50,908 nt of DNA from CAZLKN01 sp964560135 (GTDB taxonomy: Bacteria > Actinomycetota > JAICYB01), in assembly GCA_964560135.1 (NCBI GenBank), contig CAZLKN010000021.1:1-50908 (forward strand). The letters are read 5' to 3'. Shown in pieces: positions 25,053 to 33,771 of this stretch. Made by a program: the position numbers and the translations under genes. The notes below the pieces were generated by a model, which worked only from the letters and a program-made list of their open reading frames with translations, was not told where the DNA came from and searched no databases. Numbering within the stretch: position 1 is the first letter of the stretch; every line of letters starts with the position of its first letter.

Positions 25053-28000
25053 ATGCATCGCACTCGGTCGCGCCGGGTTCCGTCTCTCCTGCTGTCCGTC
25101 CTGCTGGTCGCCGGGTTGCTCGCGGCAGCGGCACCCACCGGGCAGGCCAACCAGCCGGACACCGTCAAGGAGTACCTGTTGTCACGGCAGGTCGACGTCC
25201 TCCAGCCGGAGCTGGAACAGGCGATGGCGAGCGCGGGCTCCGGGGACGTTCTGCATATCCTCGTCCAGTTCAAGGGCTCTGAGGTCACGACGGAAGACCT
25301 GGCGGCCGTCACCTCCCGCGGGTTCATCGCGCTGATCAACTTCGAGATCCTGCCCATCGTCGCCACCGGAGGCACCAGGTCGCAGATCCAGAGCCTCGCG
25401 CAGAGCGACCGCGTCAGGCGCATCGAGCTGAACCAGCCGCTCCCGTACCAGCTCGACACCTCCACCAAGACCATCAAGGCCGACGAGGGCGTCTGGGACC
25501 GGTACACGCGGGTCAACGGCCTCATCGGGCTTCCGATCGACGGGTCGGGCGTGACGATCGCCGTGATCGACTCGGGCGTGGACGCGACCCATCCCGACCT
25601 CGAGCTCGGGACGAAGACCGTCGCCAACAAGAAGTTCATCGGCCAGGCGGTCCTGTCGCTCAACGACGACATCGACGAGGAGCCGCACGGTGAGACCTTC
25701 CCGGGGATCGGATTGTGGGTGGACACCCCCAACAGCGACACCTCCTCGGTGCACGGCACGCACGTGGCCGGGATCGCGGCGGGCAGCGGCGCTGCCTCCC
25801 TCGAGCCGATGAACCTGCGTGGCGCGGCCCCCGGCGCGAACATCTACGGCCTCGGCGCCGGTGAGGGCCTGCACGTCTTCCACGCCCTGGCCGCCTTCGA
25901 CCACCTCTATGACGTGATCCGCGACGGAAACCCCCTCAACATCCGGGTGATCAACAACTCGTGGGGCGGGCCGGGGGAATTCGATCCGGACAGCTTCATC
26001 CACCAGGCCGTGATGATCCTGTCCTATGACATGGACCAGTACGCGCCGCCCGGCCGCCGCTTCAACCAGCATGTGGTCTTCGCCGGTGGCAACGTGGACG
26101 ATGACCCGCAGTGCACGAACAGCCACGGACGTATCCCCGTCGCCGTCAGCGTGGCGAACACCCTGAAGGACGGGTCGGGGGTTTCCGCCGGATCGTGCCG
26201 GGGCGTTCCCGGTCAGCCGCGGACCTTCCCGGACGTCGCCGCGCCCGGCACCGGCATCTTCAGCGCCACGAACCTCACCCGCGGTGTGCTGTACGCGGGA
26301 CTGAGCGGGACGTCGATGGCGGCCCCGCACGTCGCGGGCGTGATCGCGATGATGCTCGAGGCGAACCCGACCCTCAGGCTCGCCGGGGTCGCGGACGACT
26401 TTTCGCCGTCCGCGCCGGCTCACTACCAAGATCCGTTCTTCAACGAGATCACCGAGGCGGAGTGGATCCTGAAGGCGACGGCCAGCCGTGTCCCCGGCGG
26501 GGGCAACCTCGAGCCCGGGGCAGGCTACATGCCTGCCGGGACCGAGCACGGCACCGATGACGGCTACGGTCTCATCGACGCCGAACGGGCCGTCGCCACA
26601 GCCTTCGCGCTGCGCTACATGCGCCTGTCGAACCCGTCCGCCACGGTGGCCGACGCGCTCGCGGTGGCGGATTCCCTGATCCTCGACACCGTCGAGAGCC
26701 ACCCTGATGTCGACCGCCTCGAGGCCGGCTGGTGGGGCCGGATGCTGAGCTTCGGCGTCCCCGGGGCCGCGATCACGTGGCCGCACCAGCTGACCGTGCC
26801 CACGACCTTCGAGTCGCTCGCGCTCACCATCCGCTGGCGGCCGCCGGTGCTGCGCCCGGCCCCCGACGGCGAGGTCCCGAAGCCGATCCCGTCCGATCTC
26901 AACATCTGGATGCGGTACCCGACGCCCGGCGGCGATGTGATCCGCTCCCACACGGACACCGAGGATCCGACCCTCGAAGGGTCGAAGCAGGTGACCCTCA
27001 CCCCCGCCGATATCCCTGCCGACACCATCGTCGGCGACCCCGCCCAGCCGTGGGAGGTGTTGGCCGTCACCGAAGCCGGCGCCGCCGTCGACGTGGACTG
27101 GTGGATGACCGCCGACCTGCGGCACGCCGGTCACTGGGACGTCGGCCGGATCGACACCGCCGGCAGCCAGTTCTGGGGGGACTGGCACCACTCCGACCAC
27201 GGCACCGGCCCCAACCATGTCCAGTCCGCCATCGGCCGCAGCCAGTCCGTCGAGATGCGCTACTACGACCTCGGCTCCGAGCCCGATCTGCAGTGGGCCC
27301 GGCCGGGTGCGGGCACGGCGGGTTCGAGCAAGCACTCGGCCAAGGCCAACGTGTCCGACTCCGACCGGCTTCCGACGAGATCGGTGCGGCTCACGAATCG
27401 CGCGTGGACGGCATGGAACCAACCGGCCTCGAACGTCCCGCCACCGCCCACCCCGGAGTCGAGCCTCGAGATCATCGGTGAGACGGTCGGGCGGTACCTG
27501 GAGACGCGGACGCTGTCGGCGAGGCTGCTCATCGACGGGGTTCCGGCCTCAGGTCGCACGGTGGACTTCGATCTGGGGGCCCAGGAGACCAGCGGCGTCA
27601 CCAACAGCAACGGCGTCGCCAACGCCACCATCCAACTTCTCCAGCCTCCGGGGATCTATCCGCTGACGGCGTCCTTCGAGGCACCCAACGTCACGCCGTC
27701 CAGCCACACCGTGGATTACGAGATCGAGCGGCAGGCGTCCACCCTCGGGCTGACCTTCGCGCAGGACGGATCCGACATCATCCTGCGGGCCACCCTGGCC
27801 GACGGCGAGGATCCCGACATCAAGCTCGGCGGGCGCGACATCGGGTTCTCCCGCAATGGCACGTCGGTCGGCACGGCCACCACCGACTCGAACGGCGTGG
27901 CCACGCTCCCGGTGTCCGGCCCGGCGCCGGACCTGTTCAGCGCGACCTTCGCGGGAGACGCGTTCTACCTGGCGAGCACCGCGGAGGCCGAGTTCTCCCC

Positions 28001-29165
28001 GGTCGGCGCGCCGGTCATCACGAGCCCGTCCGAGGGGCAGGTATTCGCGGACACGTCGGTGACCATCGAGGGTACGGCTCCTGCAGGGAGCTCCGTCGAG
28101 GTCCTCCAGGGCACTGACTCGATCCTAACGACCCTGGCCGACGGCGACGGATCGTGGAGCGATACGGGGACCTTCGAGGAGGGAACGCATACCATCGTGG
28201 CCACGGCCACCACGACCGGTGGGAACACGAGCCAGCCGTCGGACGCCCGCACCTTCACGGTGGACCTGTCCGTGGTCGTGGGCATCACCGACGCGCCGGA
28301 CCCGATCGGCGATGTGCACGTCGACCACGTCCGGGTGGCCGGTTTCGCGACACCCGGCTCGAACGTGACCGTCGTTCTCTCCGACGGCACCCGCTCGACC
28401 ACCCCGCGCTCGTCGACCACGAACTCCGCCGGTGAATGGTCGGTCACGGGCATCGACGCCACCGGGCTGGCCAACGGGCCGATCACCGTGACCGCCACAG
28501 CCGCCACCTCCTTCGGTTCGGAGACGGCGAGCATCACGATCTCCAAGGAAACGGGCCTGCTCGCGCCTCGGGTGCGGATCGTCCGGGACGCGGCCGGATT
28601 CGTGGATCCGTCGGCGGTGACCATCACCGTCAAGCACCGGGGACCGGAGGCCACCGGGTCCGGAGACGTGACGCTGGCCGACTCGCAGGGCACGGCGATC
28701 CCCGTCGGGACGATCACCGATCTGCCGATGGGGTCGACGGCGTCGTTCACCGTCGACGCCACCTCGCTCGCCGACGGATCGATCACCGCGACCGGGGTGG
28801 TCGAAAGTCGGGCCGGTACCGATACGGTGTTGATCGATCGCCTGCCGCCGATCGTGACGATCGATCAGCCGTCGCTCGTTTACATCTCACTTCCGATCCT
28901 GAACACCCTGGTCTTCTCGGGAACCGGTCACGATCCAGGCGTCTCGGGGATCGACCGGGTGGCGGTACGTCTGGGGCAGGGAAGCTCGGACCGGTTGGTG
29001 TTCGCGGAGCTGACGCCCCTGGACGACGACGCGCTCGACGTGACATGGACGGCGGACTTCCGGTCCTCGTTCCTGCTCCCGGGCTTCTACACCGTCGAGG
29101 CGGTGGCCTTCGACCGCTCGGAGAACGTTAGCGAGCCGGACCGTGAGGAGATCCTGGTGCTGTAG
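25053..29165 (+). CDS. large secreted subtilisin-like serine protease (S8)
   Basis: The 1370-residue protein has a Sec signal peptide (residues 1-35), an I9-type propeptide (VLHILVQFKGSEV region, about 60-125) and an S8 catalytic domain. D173 is in VIDSGVDATHPD, H234 in VHGTHVAG, oxyanion N347 in FAGGNVDDD and S421 in LSGTSMAAPHVAG. Beyond about residue 530 follow beta-rich domains, including invasin/Ig-like repeats (TDSNGVATLP, TNSNGVANATI, SGEWSVTGIDATG). No LPXTG or membrane anchor is seen, so it should be released or loosely bound. ATG 25053 is eight to nine bases after GGGGG; ATG 25038 is an alternative. A strong terminator follows. Confidence 0.92.
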   Translation: MHRTRSRRVPSLLLSVLLVAGLLAAAAPTGQANQPDTVKEYLLSRQVDVLQPELEQAMASAGSGDVLHILVQFKGSEVTTEDLAAVTSRGFIALINFEILPIVATGGTRSQIQSLAQSDRVRRIELNQPLPYQLDTSTKTIKADEGVWDRYTRVNGLIGLPIDGSGVTIAVIDSGVDATHPDLELGTKTVANKKFIGQAVLSLNDDIDEEPHGETFPGIGLWVDTPNSDTSSVHGTHVAGIAAGSGAASLEPMNLRGAAPGANIYGLGAGEGLHVFHALAAFDHLYDVIRDGNPLNIRVINNSWGGPGEFDPDSFIHQAVMILSYDMDQYAPPGRRFNQHVVFAGGNVDDDPQCTNSHGRIPVAVSVANTLKDGSGVSAGSCRGVPGQPRTFPDVAAPGTGIFSATNLTRGVLYAGLSGTSMAAPHVAGVIAMMLEANPTLRLAGVADDFSPSAPAHYQDPFFNEITEAEWILKATASRVPGGGNLEPGAGYMPAGTEHGTDDGYGLIDAERAVATAFALRYMRLSNPSATVADALAVADSLILDTVESHPDVDRLEAGWWGRMLSFGVPGAAITWPHQLTVPTTFESLALTIRWRPPVLRPAPDGEVPKPIPSDLNIWMRYPTPGGDVIRSHTDTEDPTLEGSKQVTLTPADIPADTIVGDPAQPWEVLAVTEAGAAVDVDWWMTADLRHAGHWDVGRIDTAGSQFWGDWHHSDHGTGPNHVQSAIGRSQSVEMRYYDLGSEPDLQWARPGAGTAGSSKHSAKANVSDSDRLPTRSVRLTNRAWTAWNQPASNVPPPPTPESSLEIIGETVGRYLETRTLSARLLIDGVPASGRTVDFDLGAQETSGVTNSNGVANATIQLLQPPGIYPLTASFEAPNVTPSSHTVDYEIERQASTLGLTFAQDGSDIILRATLADGEDPDIKLGGRDIGFSRNGTSVGTATTDSNGVATLPVSGPAPDLFSATFAGDAFYLASTAEAEFSPVGAPVITSPSEGQVFADTSVTIEGTAPAGSSVEVLQGTDSILTTLADGDGSWSDTGTFEEGTHTIVATATTTGGNTSQPSDARTFTVDLSVVVGITDAPDPIGDVHVDHVRVAGFATPGSNVTVVLSDGTRSTTPRSSTTNSAGEWSVTGIDATGLANGPITVTATAATSFGSETASITISKETGLLAPRVRIVRDAAGFVDPSAVTITVKHRGPEATGSGDVTLADSQGTAIPVGTITDLPMGSTASFTVDATSLADGSITATGVVESRAGTDTVLIDRLPPIVTIDQPSLVYISLPILNTLVFSGTGHDPGVSGIDRVAVRLGQGSSDRLVFAELTPLDDDALDVTWTADFRSSFLLPGFYTVEAVAFDRSENVSEPDREEILVL

Positions 29166-29192
29166 CCGGACACCAGACGAACGTGTACGGAA

Positions 29193-29221
29193 AAGGGCGC
29201 CCCGGAAACCGGGGCGCCCTT
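29193..29221. terminator. strong bidirectional terminator
   Basis: A perfect 13-bp stem (AAGGGCGCCCCGG with CCGGGGCGCCCTT) closes an AAA loop, with TTGGTTT after it on the plus strand and AAAA (reading as T on the minus strand) before it. It sits between the convergent subtilase gene and the membrane-anchored protein gene and can serve both. Confidence 0.9.
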
Positions 29222-29251
29222 GGTTTCGAAGCTACCGTGGGATGGTCGGGA

Positions 29252-30127
29252 TCACCGCTCGCCCAGGATGTTCACCGAATCCGGGAGCGCCGGGACCCGG
29301 GCGCTGAAGATCATCGGGAAGTTGAGGAACCAGCCCTTGAAAGCCGACTGATCCGTTCCGTCGTCGATCTCCTCGAGATGGAAGCGGTAGTTGCGCTCGT
29401 CGGTGGGCTGCGTGGTCAACGTCTCCGAGCCGGCGGCCTTCACCGAGCGGAGCTCGCACGGCGCGTTGGCCGGGAACAGCCGCACCGCGCCCTCGCACGT
29501 GGTCGTGTACGTGGTGTGGTGGACGTCCTGACCGTTCACGACGAGCACCTGTTCCACCTCGACCTCGAGGGTCCAGAACGCGAGGAAGCGGCTCCGTGCC
29601 GTCGCCGCGGGACCGAGCGGGTCGATCGCTGTCGCGCTCGCCTCCGTTGCGCCGGCGGGACATGTCCCGTCGGGGTTGACCGGCAATGGCGTCGATCCTG
29701 TTCGGCATCCCCACACCTCGATGTCCGATGGGGGGATGTGCATCTGGAAGCTGGCGTTCCTGGCAGGGAGGTTGGTGTTCCGGATCCGGACATCCACCGT
29801 CCTCGTGTCGCCGGGGAACTGGTCGCCGTCGGGACCGGCGTCCACGAAGATCGGACTGCCCGGTTCGGCGGGAACGAAGTCGGTGTCCCCGACCGCCTCC
29901 TCCATCTTCAGGAGCTCGAAGGCGAACGTCGATGCGTCACGGACGACGTTGTTGGGGACCGTCTGATCGAAGAGCTTGAACGCGACGGCGATGCCCGCCA
30001 CCAGCGCCATGACGCTGAGCAGGCTGGTGGCAGCCTTCTTCCGTTGCGTCCAGAACTCGCGACGCTGATTCCACCCGTCGGCTGGCAGCGTCGTGAACAT
30101 GCGGCGTTGCCGCGCGGCCGTACTCAT
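29252..30127 (-). CDS. membrane-anchored exported protein of unknown function
   Basis: The 291-residue protein starts with a basic cytoplasmic part of about 32 residues, then one membrane helix (about 33-53) and an extracellular domain. The long basic N-terminus and late helix favour an anchor rather than a cleaved signal. The outer part has two beta-rich segments (TRTVDVRIRNTNLPARNASF and later RFLAFWTLEVEVEQVLVV) like a TasA/camelysin-type or Ig-like fold, and four cysteines (GCRTGS, TCPAG, TTCEGA, PCELRS). AAAGGTG before the ATG supports the start. A stable GC hairpin lies 24 bases upstream. I cannot assign a function. Confidence 0.72.
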   Translation of the reverse strand: MSTAARQRRMFTTLPADGWNQRREFWTQRKKAATSLLSVMALVAGIAVAFKLFDQTVPNNVVRDASTFAFELLKMEEAVGDTDFVPAEPGSPIFVDAGPDGDQFPGDTRTVDVRIRNTNLPARNASFQMHIPPSDIEVWGCRTGSTPLPVNPDGTCPAGATEASATAIDPLGPAATARSRFLAFWTLEVEVEQVLVVNGQDVHHTTYTTTCEGAVRLFPANAPCELRSVKAAGSETLTTQPTDERNYRFHLEEIDDGTDQSAFKGWFLNFPMIFSARVPALPDSVNILGER

Positions 30128-30150
30128 ACCTCGCACCTTTCGTGTCATCC

Positions 30151-30168
30151 CCCCCGCGAGAGCGGGGG
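30151..30168 (-). terminator. GC hairpin ahead of the membrane-anchored protein gene
   Basis: CCCCCGC and GCGGGGG form a perfect 7-bp stem with a GAGA loop (TCTC on the minus strand). It follows the DinB-like gene and precedes the membrane-anchored protein gene on the minus strand, with no T-tract. It may end the upstream transcript or be a 5' leader hairpin. Confidence 0.45.
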
Positions 30169-30282
30169 CCGCTACGCCCGGTACAACGGCCGCCGGAGGC
30201 TCTGCCATCGGCCCAATTCGGCGGAGAAGGGGAGCACGCGTACCGCCGAGCGCGACAAGCCGGCGACCCTGCGCCGGCGGAT

Positions 30283-30954
30283 CTACTCCTCGAGAGGCTC
30301 GGCCCGCATCGGGTAGGTCGAGAACAGCGGGATGAAGAGCTCGGGATCGCCCTCCCAGCCGAGGGACCTGACCTGGTCGGGGGACCGGCGTCCGGTGAGT
30401 GCCCGCAGCATCTCGAACGGCTCGGCGGTGACCGTCGCCGCCGGGTCACCGGTGCCTACGGCCTGGTCGAGGTCGCCGGCGCGGACCCGCAGGCCCAGCC
30501 CGGCTTCGTTGAGCCGCTTGTTCAGCCGGTACAGGTAGCCGTCGAGCGAGATCGCCACGGCGTCGGTGTCGCGGCCTGTGGGATCGCCGAGCGCGCCGTG
30601 GATGTCGAGCTCATGCGTGCAGGCGTCGTTGATCAGCGGGATCACCATCCCCCGCGGGAATTCGGGCACAGACGGCATGAGCGCCGCGGCGTGCTCGGCC
30701 CACTCGTCGAAGATCGCGTCGATGGTCGCGGCCTCTCGGTCCTCGACCTGCTTGGCCGTCCAGGCGTCGGTGCCGACCCCCTCGAGGTTTCCCGCCCGGA
30801 CGTCACCGAGGAGCCCGCACAGATGGGCGACGACGTCCTTCACCGTCCAGTCGGGGCTGGCGGGGACCCTCCGGGCGGTCAGCTCGCCGCCCGCCTTGCG
30901 GAGCCGTTCGTCGAGTCGTCCCCGAACCCCCTCGTAGGCGGCTGCCAGATCCAT
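30283..30954 (-). CDS. mycothiol-dependent maleylpyruvate-isomerase-family protein
   Basis: The 223-residue protein is a DinB-like four-helix bundle with the actinobacterial maleylpyruvate-isomerase signature: PDWTVKDVVAHLCGLLGD near residue 35 and NDACTHELDIHGAL, supplying metal-binding histidines. Members use mycothiol as thiol cofactor in isomerase or transferase reactions, though most have unknown substrates. GGGAGGGAG precedes the ATG. It follows the 50-residue protein gene on the same strand by 32 bases. Confidence 0.85.
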   Translation of the reverse strand: MDLAAAYEGVRGRLDERLRKAGGELTARRVPASPDWTVKDVVAHLCGLLGDVRAGNLEGVGTDAWTAKQVEDREAATIDAIFDEWAEHAAALMPSVPEFPRGMVIPLINDACTHELDIHGALGDPTGRDTDAVAISLDGYLYRLNKRLNEAGLGLRVRAGDLDQAVGTGDPAATVTAEPFEMLRALTGRRSPDQVRSLGWEGDPELFIPLFSTYPMRAEPLEE

Positions 30955-30986
30955 GTCCTGCTCCCTCCCTGTCGGTGTGAGGTGCG

Positions 30987-31139
30987 TCAGCGGAAGAGCT
31001 TGCGGAGCGCGCGGCCGGTTGCCTTCCCCGAGACGCGTCGTCCGACACGCTTTCCGACGGTCCCCCTCTGCACGGACTGGACGTCCCCGAGCAGGCGCGC
31101 GAGCTTGTACAGGAGCCCACGGGTCTTGTTGACGCTCAT
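30987..31139 (-). CDS. 50-residue basic conserved small protein
   Basis: The reading frame MSVNKTRGLLYKLARLLGD (first 19 residues) continues to a very basic end with RVGRRVSGKATGRALRKLF. A ribosome binding site AAGGGGGG precedes the ATG. I recognise this pattern (KTRGLLY..ARLLGDV, then a VGKR, GKATGR.LGKLF tail) as a small protein occurring in many actinobacteria and some other bacteria, of unknown function. The pattern of basic helices suggests binding to membrane or nucleic acid. Confidence 0.8.
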   Translation of the reverse strand: MSVNKTRGLLYKLARLLGDVQSVQRGTVGKRVGRRVSGKATGRALRKLFR

Positions 31140-31216
31140 CCTCATCCCCCCTTCGATCTCCAGCATAGGCGGTCGTGCGACCCGACGGCCCGTCCGGTTC
31201 GCGATCGGGGTCGGAT

Positions 31217-32044
31217 CTACGCGGGATCGAGCTCGACGGGGTCGCCGGCGGCCACGCGGCCCGGCACCGTGACCTCGGCGTAGATCCCGGCACAGGCGAA
31301 GCTGCCGACGCCCTCGAACTCCTGTCGGTTGTGCTCGGCGATCGTGCGGAGCACCGCCTTGTCCCGGAGCAGACCCGGTTGCTCGACGGTGGTCATCACA
31401 CAACGCGGGGTCGGCATGCCGAGGAGCAGTTCGACGGCGTCTCCGATGCGCATCGTGCGCCCCATCCAGTCGTTCTCGGCGAAACCGTCCACCCCAGAGG
31501 CCTCCACGACGAACGAGGGCCGGAAGCGACGCTCGTCGATCCTCGAGTCGGGGGCCAGGTCCTGCAGGTGCTGCAGGGTCGACGTGGTCACGAAGTGCAG
31601 GGAAGCGACGTCGACGAAGCTCGCAGCGTGGGTCCCCAGCGCCACCGGGAAGTCGTGGTCCCCGGCCAGACTCAACCCGTCGATCACCGGCCACTCGGAG
31701 GCGTAGGCCCCCTGCTCGCCGGCCACGGCCCGCTCCAACCGGACGGCCCGGCCTACGAAGCGGCTGAGCACGTCGTCCACGGCCGGCTCCTCGGAGGTGA
31801 CTTCGGTGCCGTCCGGGAGGGTGATCGTCACCACATCGCCGTTGGTCGTGGCGCGGCAGTCGAGCAGGGTCCGCCACAGTTGCGGCTTCTTGGCGCTCGC
31901 GATCTTCCCGGTCTGGAGGTCCCGTAGAGCGTAGATCCGGTCCCCCTCGATCCCGGCCCCCGACAGGACGGTGTCCTTCAGCCGCTCGCCCTGCATCGAC
32001 TTCACCGGGAAGCGGTTGAGGTGCGAGAGCCGCCCGACCCGCAT
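31217..32044 (-). CDS. MOSC-domain protein
   Basis: The 275-residue protein has an N-terminal beta-barrel segment (HLNRFPVKSMQGE) and a MOSC domain with the conserved cysteine in TPRCVMTT. MOSC proteins move molybdenum-cofactor-bound sulfur; the group includes YiiM/MARC-like reductases and unknown oxidoreductases. Its start overlaps the end of the SDR gene: the minus strand reads TAGTGATG, so the SDR stop TAG, an in-frame GTG and the ATG lie together. The two genes are therefore translationally coupled. Confidence 0.9.
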   Translation of the reverse strand: MRVGRLSHLNRFPVKSMQGERLKDTVLSGAGIEGDRIYALRDLQTGKIASAKKPQLWRTLLDCRATTNGDVVTITLPDGTEVTSEEPAVDDVLSRFVGRAVRLERAVAGEQGAYASEWPVIDGLSLAGDHDFPVALGTHAASFVDVASLHFVTTSTLQHLQDLAPDSRIDERRFRPSFVVEASGVDGFAENDWMGRTMRIGDAVELLLGMPTPRCVMTTVEQPGLLRDKAVLRTIAEHNRQEFEGVGSFACAGIYAEVTVPGRVAAGDPVELDPA

Positions 32045-32046
32045 CA

Positions 32047-32841
32047 CTACCAGGTGAGCCCGAGCGCGGCGCGCATCGCGGCCTCGAACTCCTCGTCGGT
32101 GGAGCTGTTGCGCACCTCGAGGACCAGGTCGGCGTCCGCGCCCACAGGCCAGCGGAGCTTGGGCTCTCCTGTGGTCAGGGCCTCGGCGATGGTCTGGGCG
32201 ACGAGCTCGGGCCCTGGAGCCGGACCCTGCTGGAGCTTCTCACGGGACGCATGCCACTGCTCGTCGAGCTCGTCGTACGGCGGCTCGTCGCAGTTGGTGA
32301 TCACGCGGTTGGTGTCGAACCGTGTCTCGATGATCCCCGGCTCGATGATCACGACGCGGACGCCGAAGTGCCCCAACTCGTAATGCAGTGCCTCCGAGAG
32401 AGCTTCCACGGCGTACTTCGTCGCCGAGTAGAACCCGCCCAGGGGGGCCGAGACCCGGCCGGAGACCGAGGACACGTTGACGATGGCGCCCCGCCCCCGC
32501 CCTCGCATCTGCGGGGCGAAGGCCTGCACGGTCCGGATGACACCGAAGACGTTGGTTTCGAACAGGCGGCGGATGGTGTCCAGCGGCATCTTCTCCACCG
32601 GTCCGTGGATCCCGAAGCCGGCATTGTTCACGAGGACGTCGATCTCGCCGGCCTCCGCCACCGCCCGCGCGACCGACGCATCGTCGTCCACGTCGAGGGC
32701 GAGCTTCCCGGCCACGTCGAGGTCCTCGATGGACTCGGGTCGCCGCGCCGTGGCGACGACCTCGTAGCCGTGCTTGGTGAGCTCGACCGCGGTCGCACGG
32801 CCGATGCCCGTCGAGCATCCGGTGATCAGAGCGCGTGGCAT
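32047..32841 (-). CDS. short-chain dehydrogenase/reductase
   Basis: The 264-residue protein has a classical SDR Rossmann motif TGCSTGIG (7-14), NNAG (72-75), and the catalytic set S124/S125, Y138 and K142 (YSATK). It resembles retinol- or ketoacyl-type oxidoreductases with an extended substrate loop. A strong AGGGGAGGG ribosome binding site precedes the ATG. It heads an operon with the MOSC gene and probably the next two small genes. Confidence 0.92.
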   Translation of the reverse strand: MPRALITGCSTGIGRATAVELTKHGYEVVATARRPESIEDLDVAGKLALDVDDDASVARAVAEAGEIDVLVNNAGFGIHGPVEKMPLDTIRRLFETNVFGVIRTVQAFAPQMRGRGRGAIVNVSSVSGRVSAPLGGFYSATKYAVEALSEALHYELGHFGVRVVIIEPGIIETRFDTNRVITNCDEPPYDELDEQWHASREKLQQGPAPGPELVAQTIAEALTTGEPKLRWPVGADADLVLEVRNSSTDEEFEAAMRAALGLTW

Positions 32842-32947
32842 CAGTCCCTCCCCTGGTGTCGGTTCCGTCTCACATAGCCCTACCATGATGGATCGCCGGG
32901 GGTCCGCGACGGATAGGCCGCGGCCGCCAGGGTAGGGTAGGTGTCGC

Positions 32948-33682
32948 ATGAATCGTGATCCAACCCGATCCTGGGCCGCCGATCGAGTCGCGCGGACGCC
33001 GGATGCGCAGCGCAGTACCACGCCCGACCAAGGTCGGTTCGACAGCGCGTACTTCGAGGAGGTCTACCAGACCACCTTCTACAGGAAGTGGCAGATCCGT
33101 GCCCGCGATGCCAGGCTCGTCGCCCTGGCCGACCGGTACTCCGATACCAACGGTGACGGCAGGTTGCTGGAGGTCGGATGCGGCTACGGTCACCTGCTCC
33201 ACCGGTTCTCGGATCGTTACGAGGTGGTCGCCGTCGACGTGTCCCGGCACGCCGTCGCACGGACACGCGATGTGCTCGGGGTTCTCGGGGTGGTGTGCGC
33301 CGACGTACAGAGTCTTCTCCCCTTCCGGAAGCCCTTCGACCTGGTGCTGGCGATCAACGTCCTCGAGCACGTCGCCGATCCGGAGGCCGCCGTCCGCAGC
33401 ATCGCCACGGCACTAGCCCCCGGCGGCTTGTGCCTCCTCCACATGCCGACGATCAGCGGACCGATCACCCGGTTCGTCTACCGCTTCACCTACGACAAGG
33501 ACCCGACCCATGTGTACCGACCGAGTGGAGCGGAGGTGCGCAAGCTCTTCGAACGGTGCGGTTTCGAGGCGCTTCACGAGTCCTTCGCCCCCCACGTGCC
33601 ACGCTGGCTGTGGCGGCGGCTGAAGTGGCATCCGGCCTACCTGGGTGTGTACCGGCTCGTCGACCGTGTCGCTGGGGCCTGA
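32948..33682 (+). CDS. class I SAM-dependent methyltransferase
   Basis: The 244-residue protein has the SAM-binding motif LLEVGCGYGHLLHRF (about 74-88), the acidic post-I strand VVAVDVS, and FDLVLAINVLEHV plus LAPGGLCLLHMP as motifs II and III. It resembles methyltransferases of the UbiE/TylF-like group that act on small molecules. No substrate is visible. It is divergent from the SDR gene, with GGGTAGG before the ATG. Confidence 0.9.
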   Translation: MNRDPTRSWAADRVARTPDAQRSTTPDQGRFDSAYFEEVYQTTFYRKWQIRARDARLVALADRYSDTNGDGRLLEVGCGYGHLLHRFSDRYEVVAVDVSRHAVARTRDVLGVLGVVCADVQSLLPFRKPFDLVLAINVLEHVADPEAAVRSIATALAPGGLCLLHMPTISGPITRFVYRFTYDKDPTHVYRPSGAEVRKLFERCGFEALHESFAPHVPRWLWRRLKWHPAYLGVYRLVDRVAGA

Positions 33683-33771
33683 GACGGAGTCTCAAGTTCC
33701 CCGGCGTGAGCAGGGTGCGAACCACGTCGCGTCGAAGTTGTCCTCCAGCGTGTCGATGTCGAGGAGGGCAC

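Noticed and set aside
25182..27422. 746-residue minus-strand frame
   Set aside because: Antisense to the subtilase gene; produced by high third-position GC, with no recognisable protein features.
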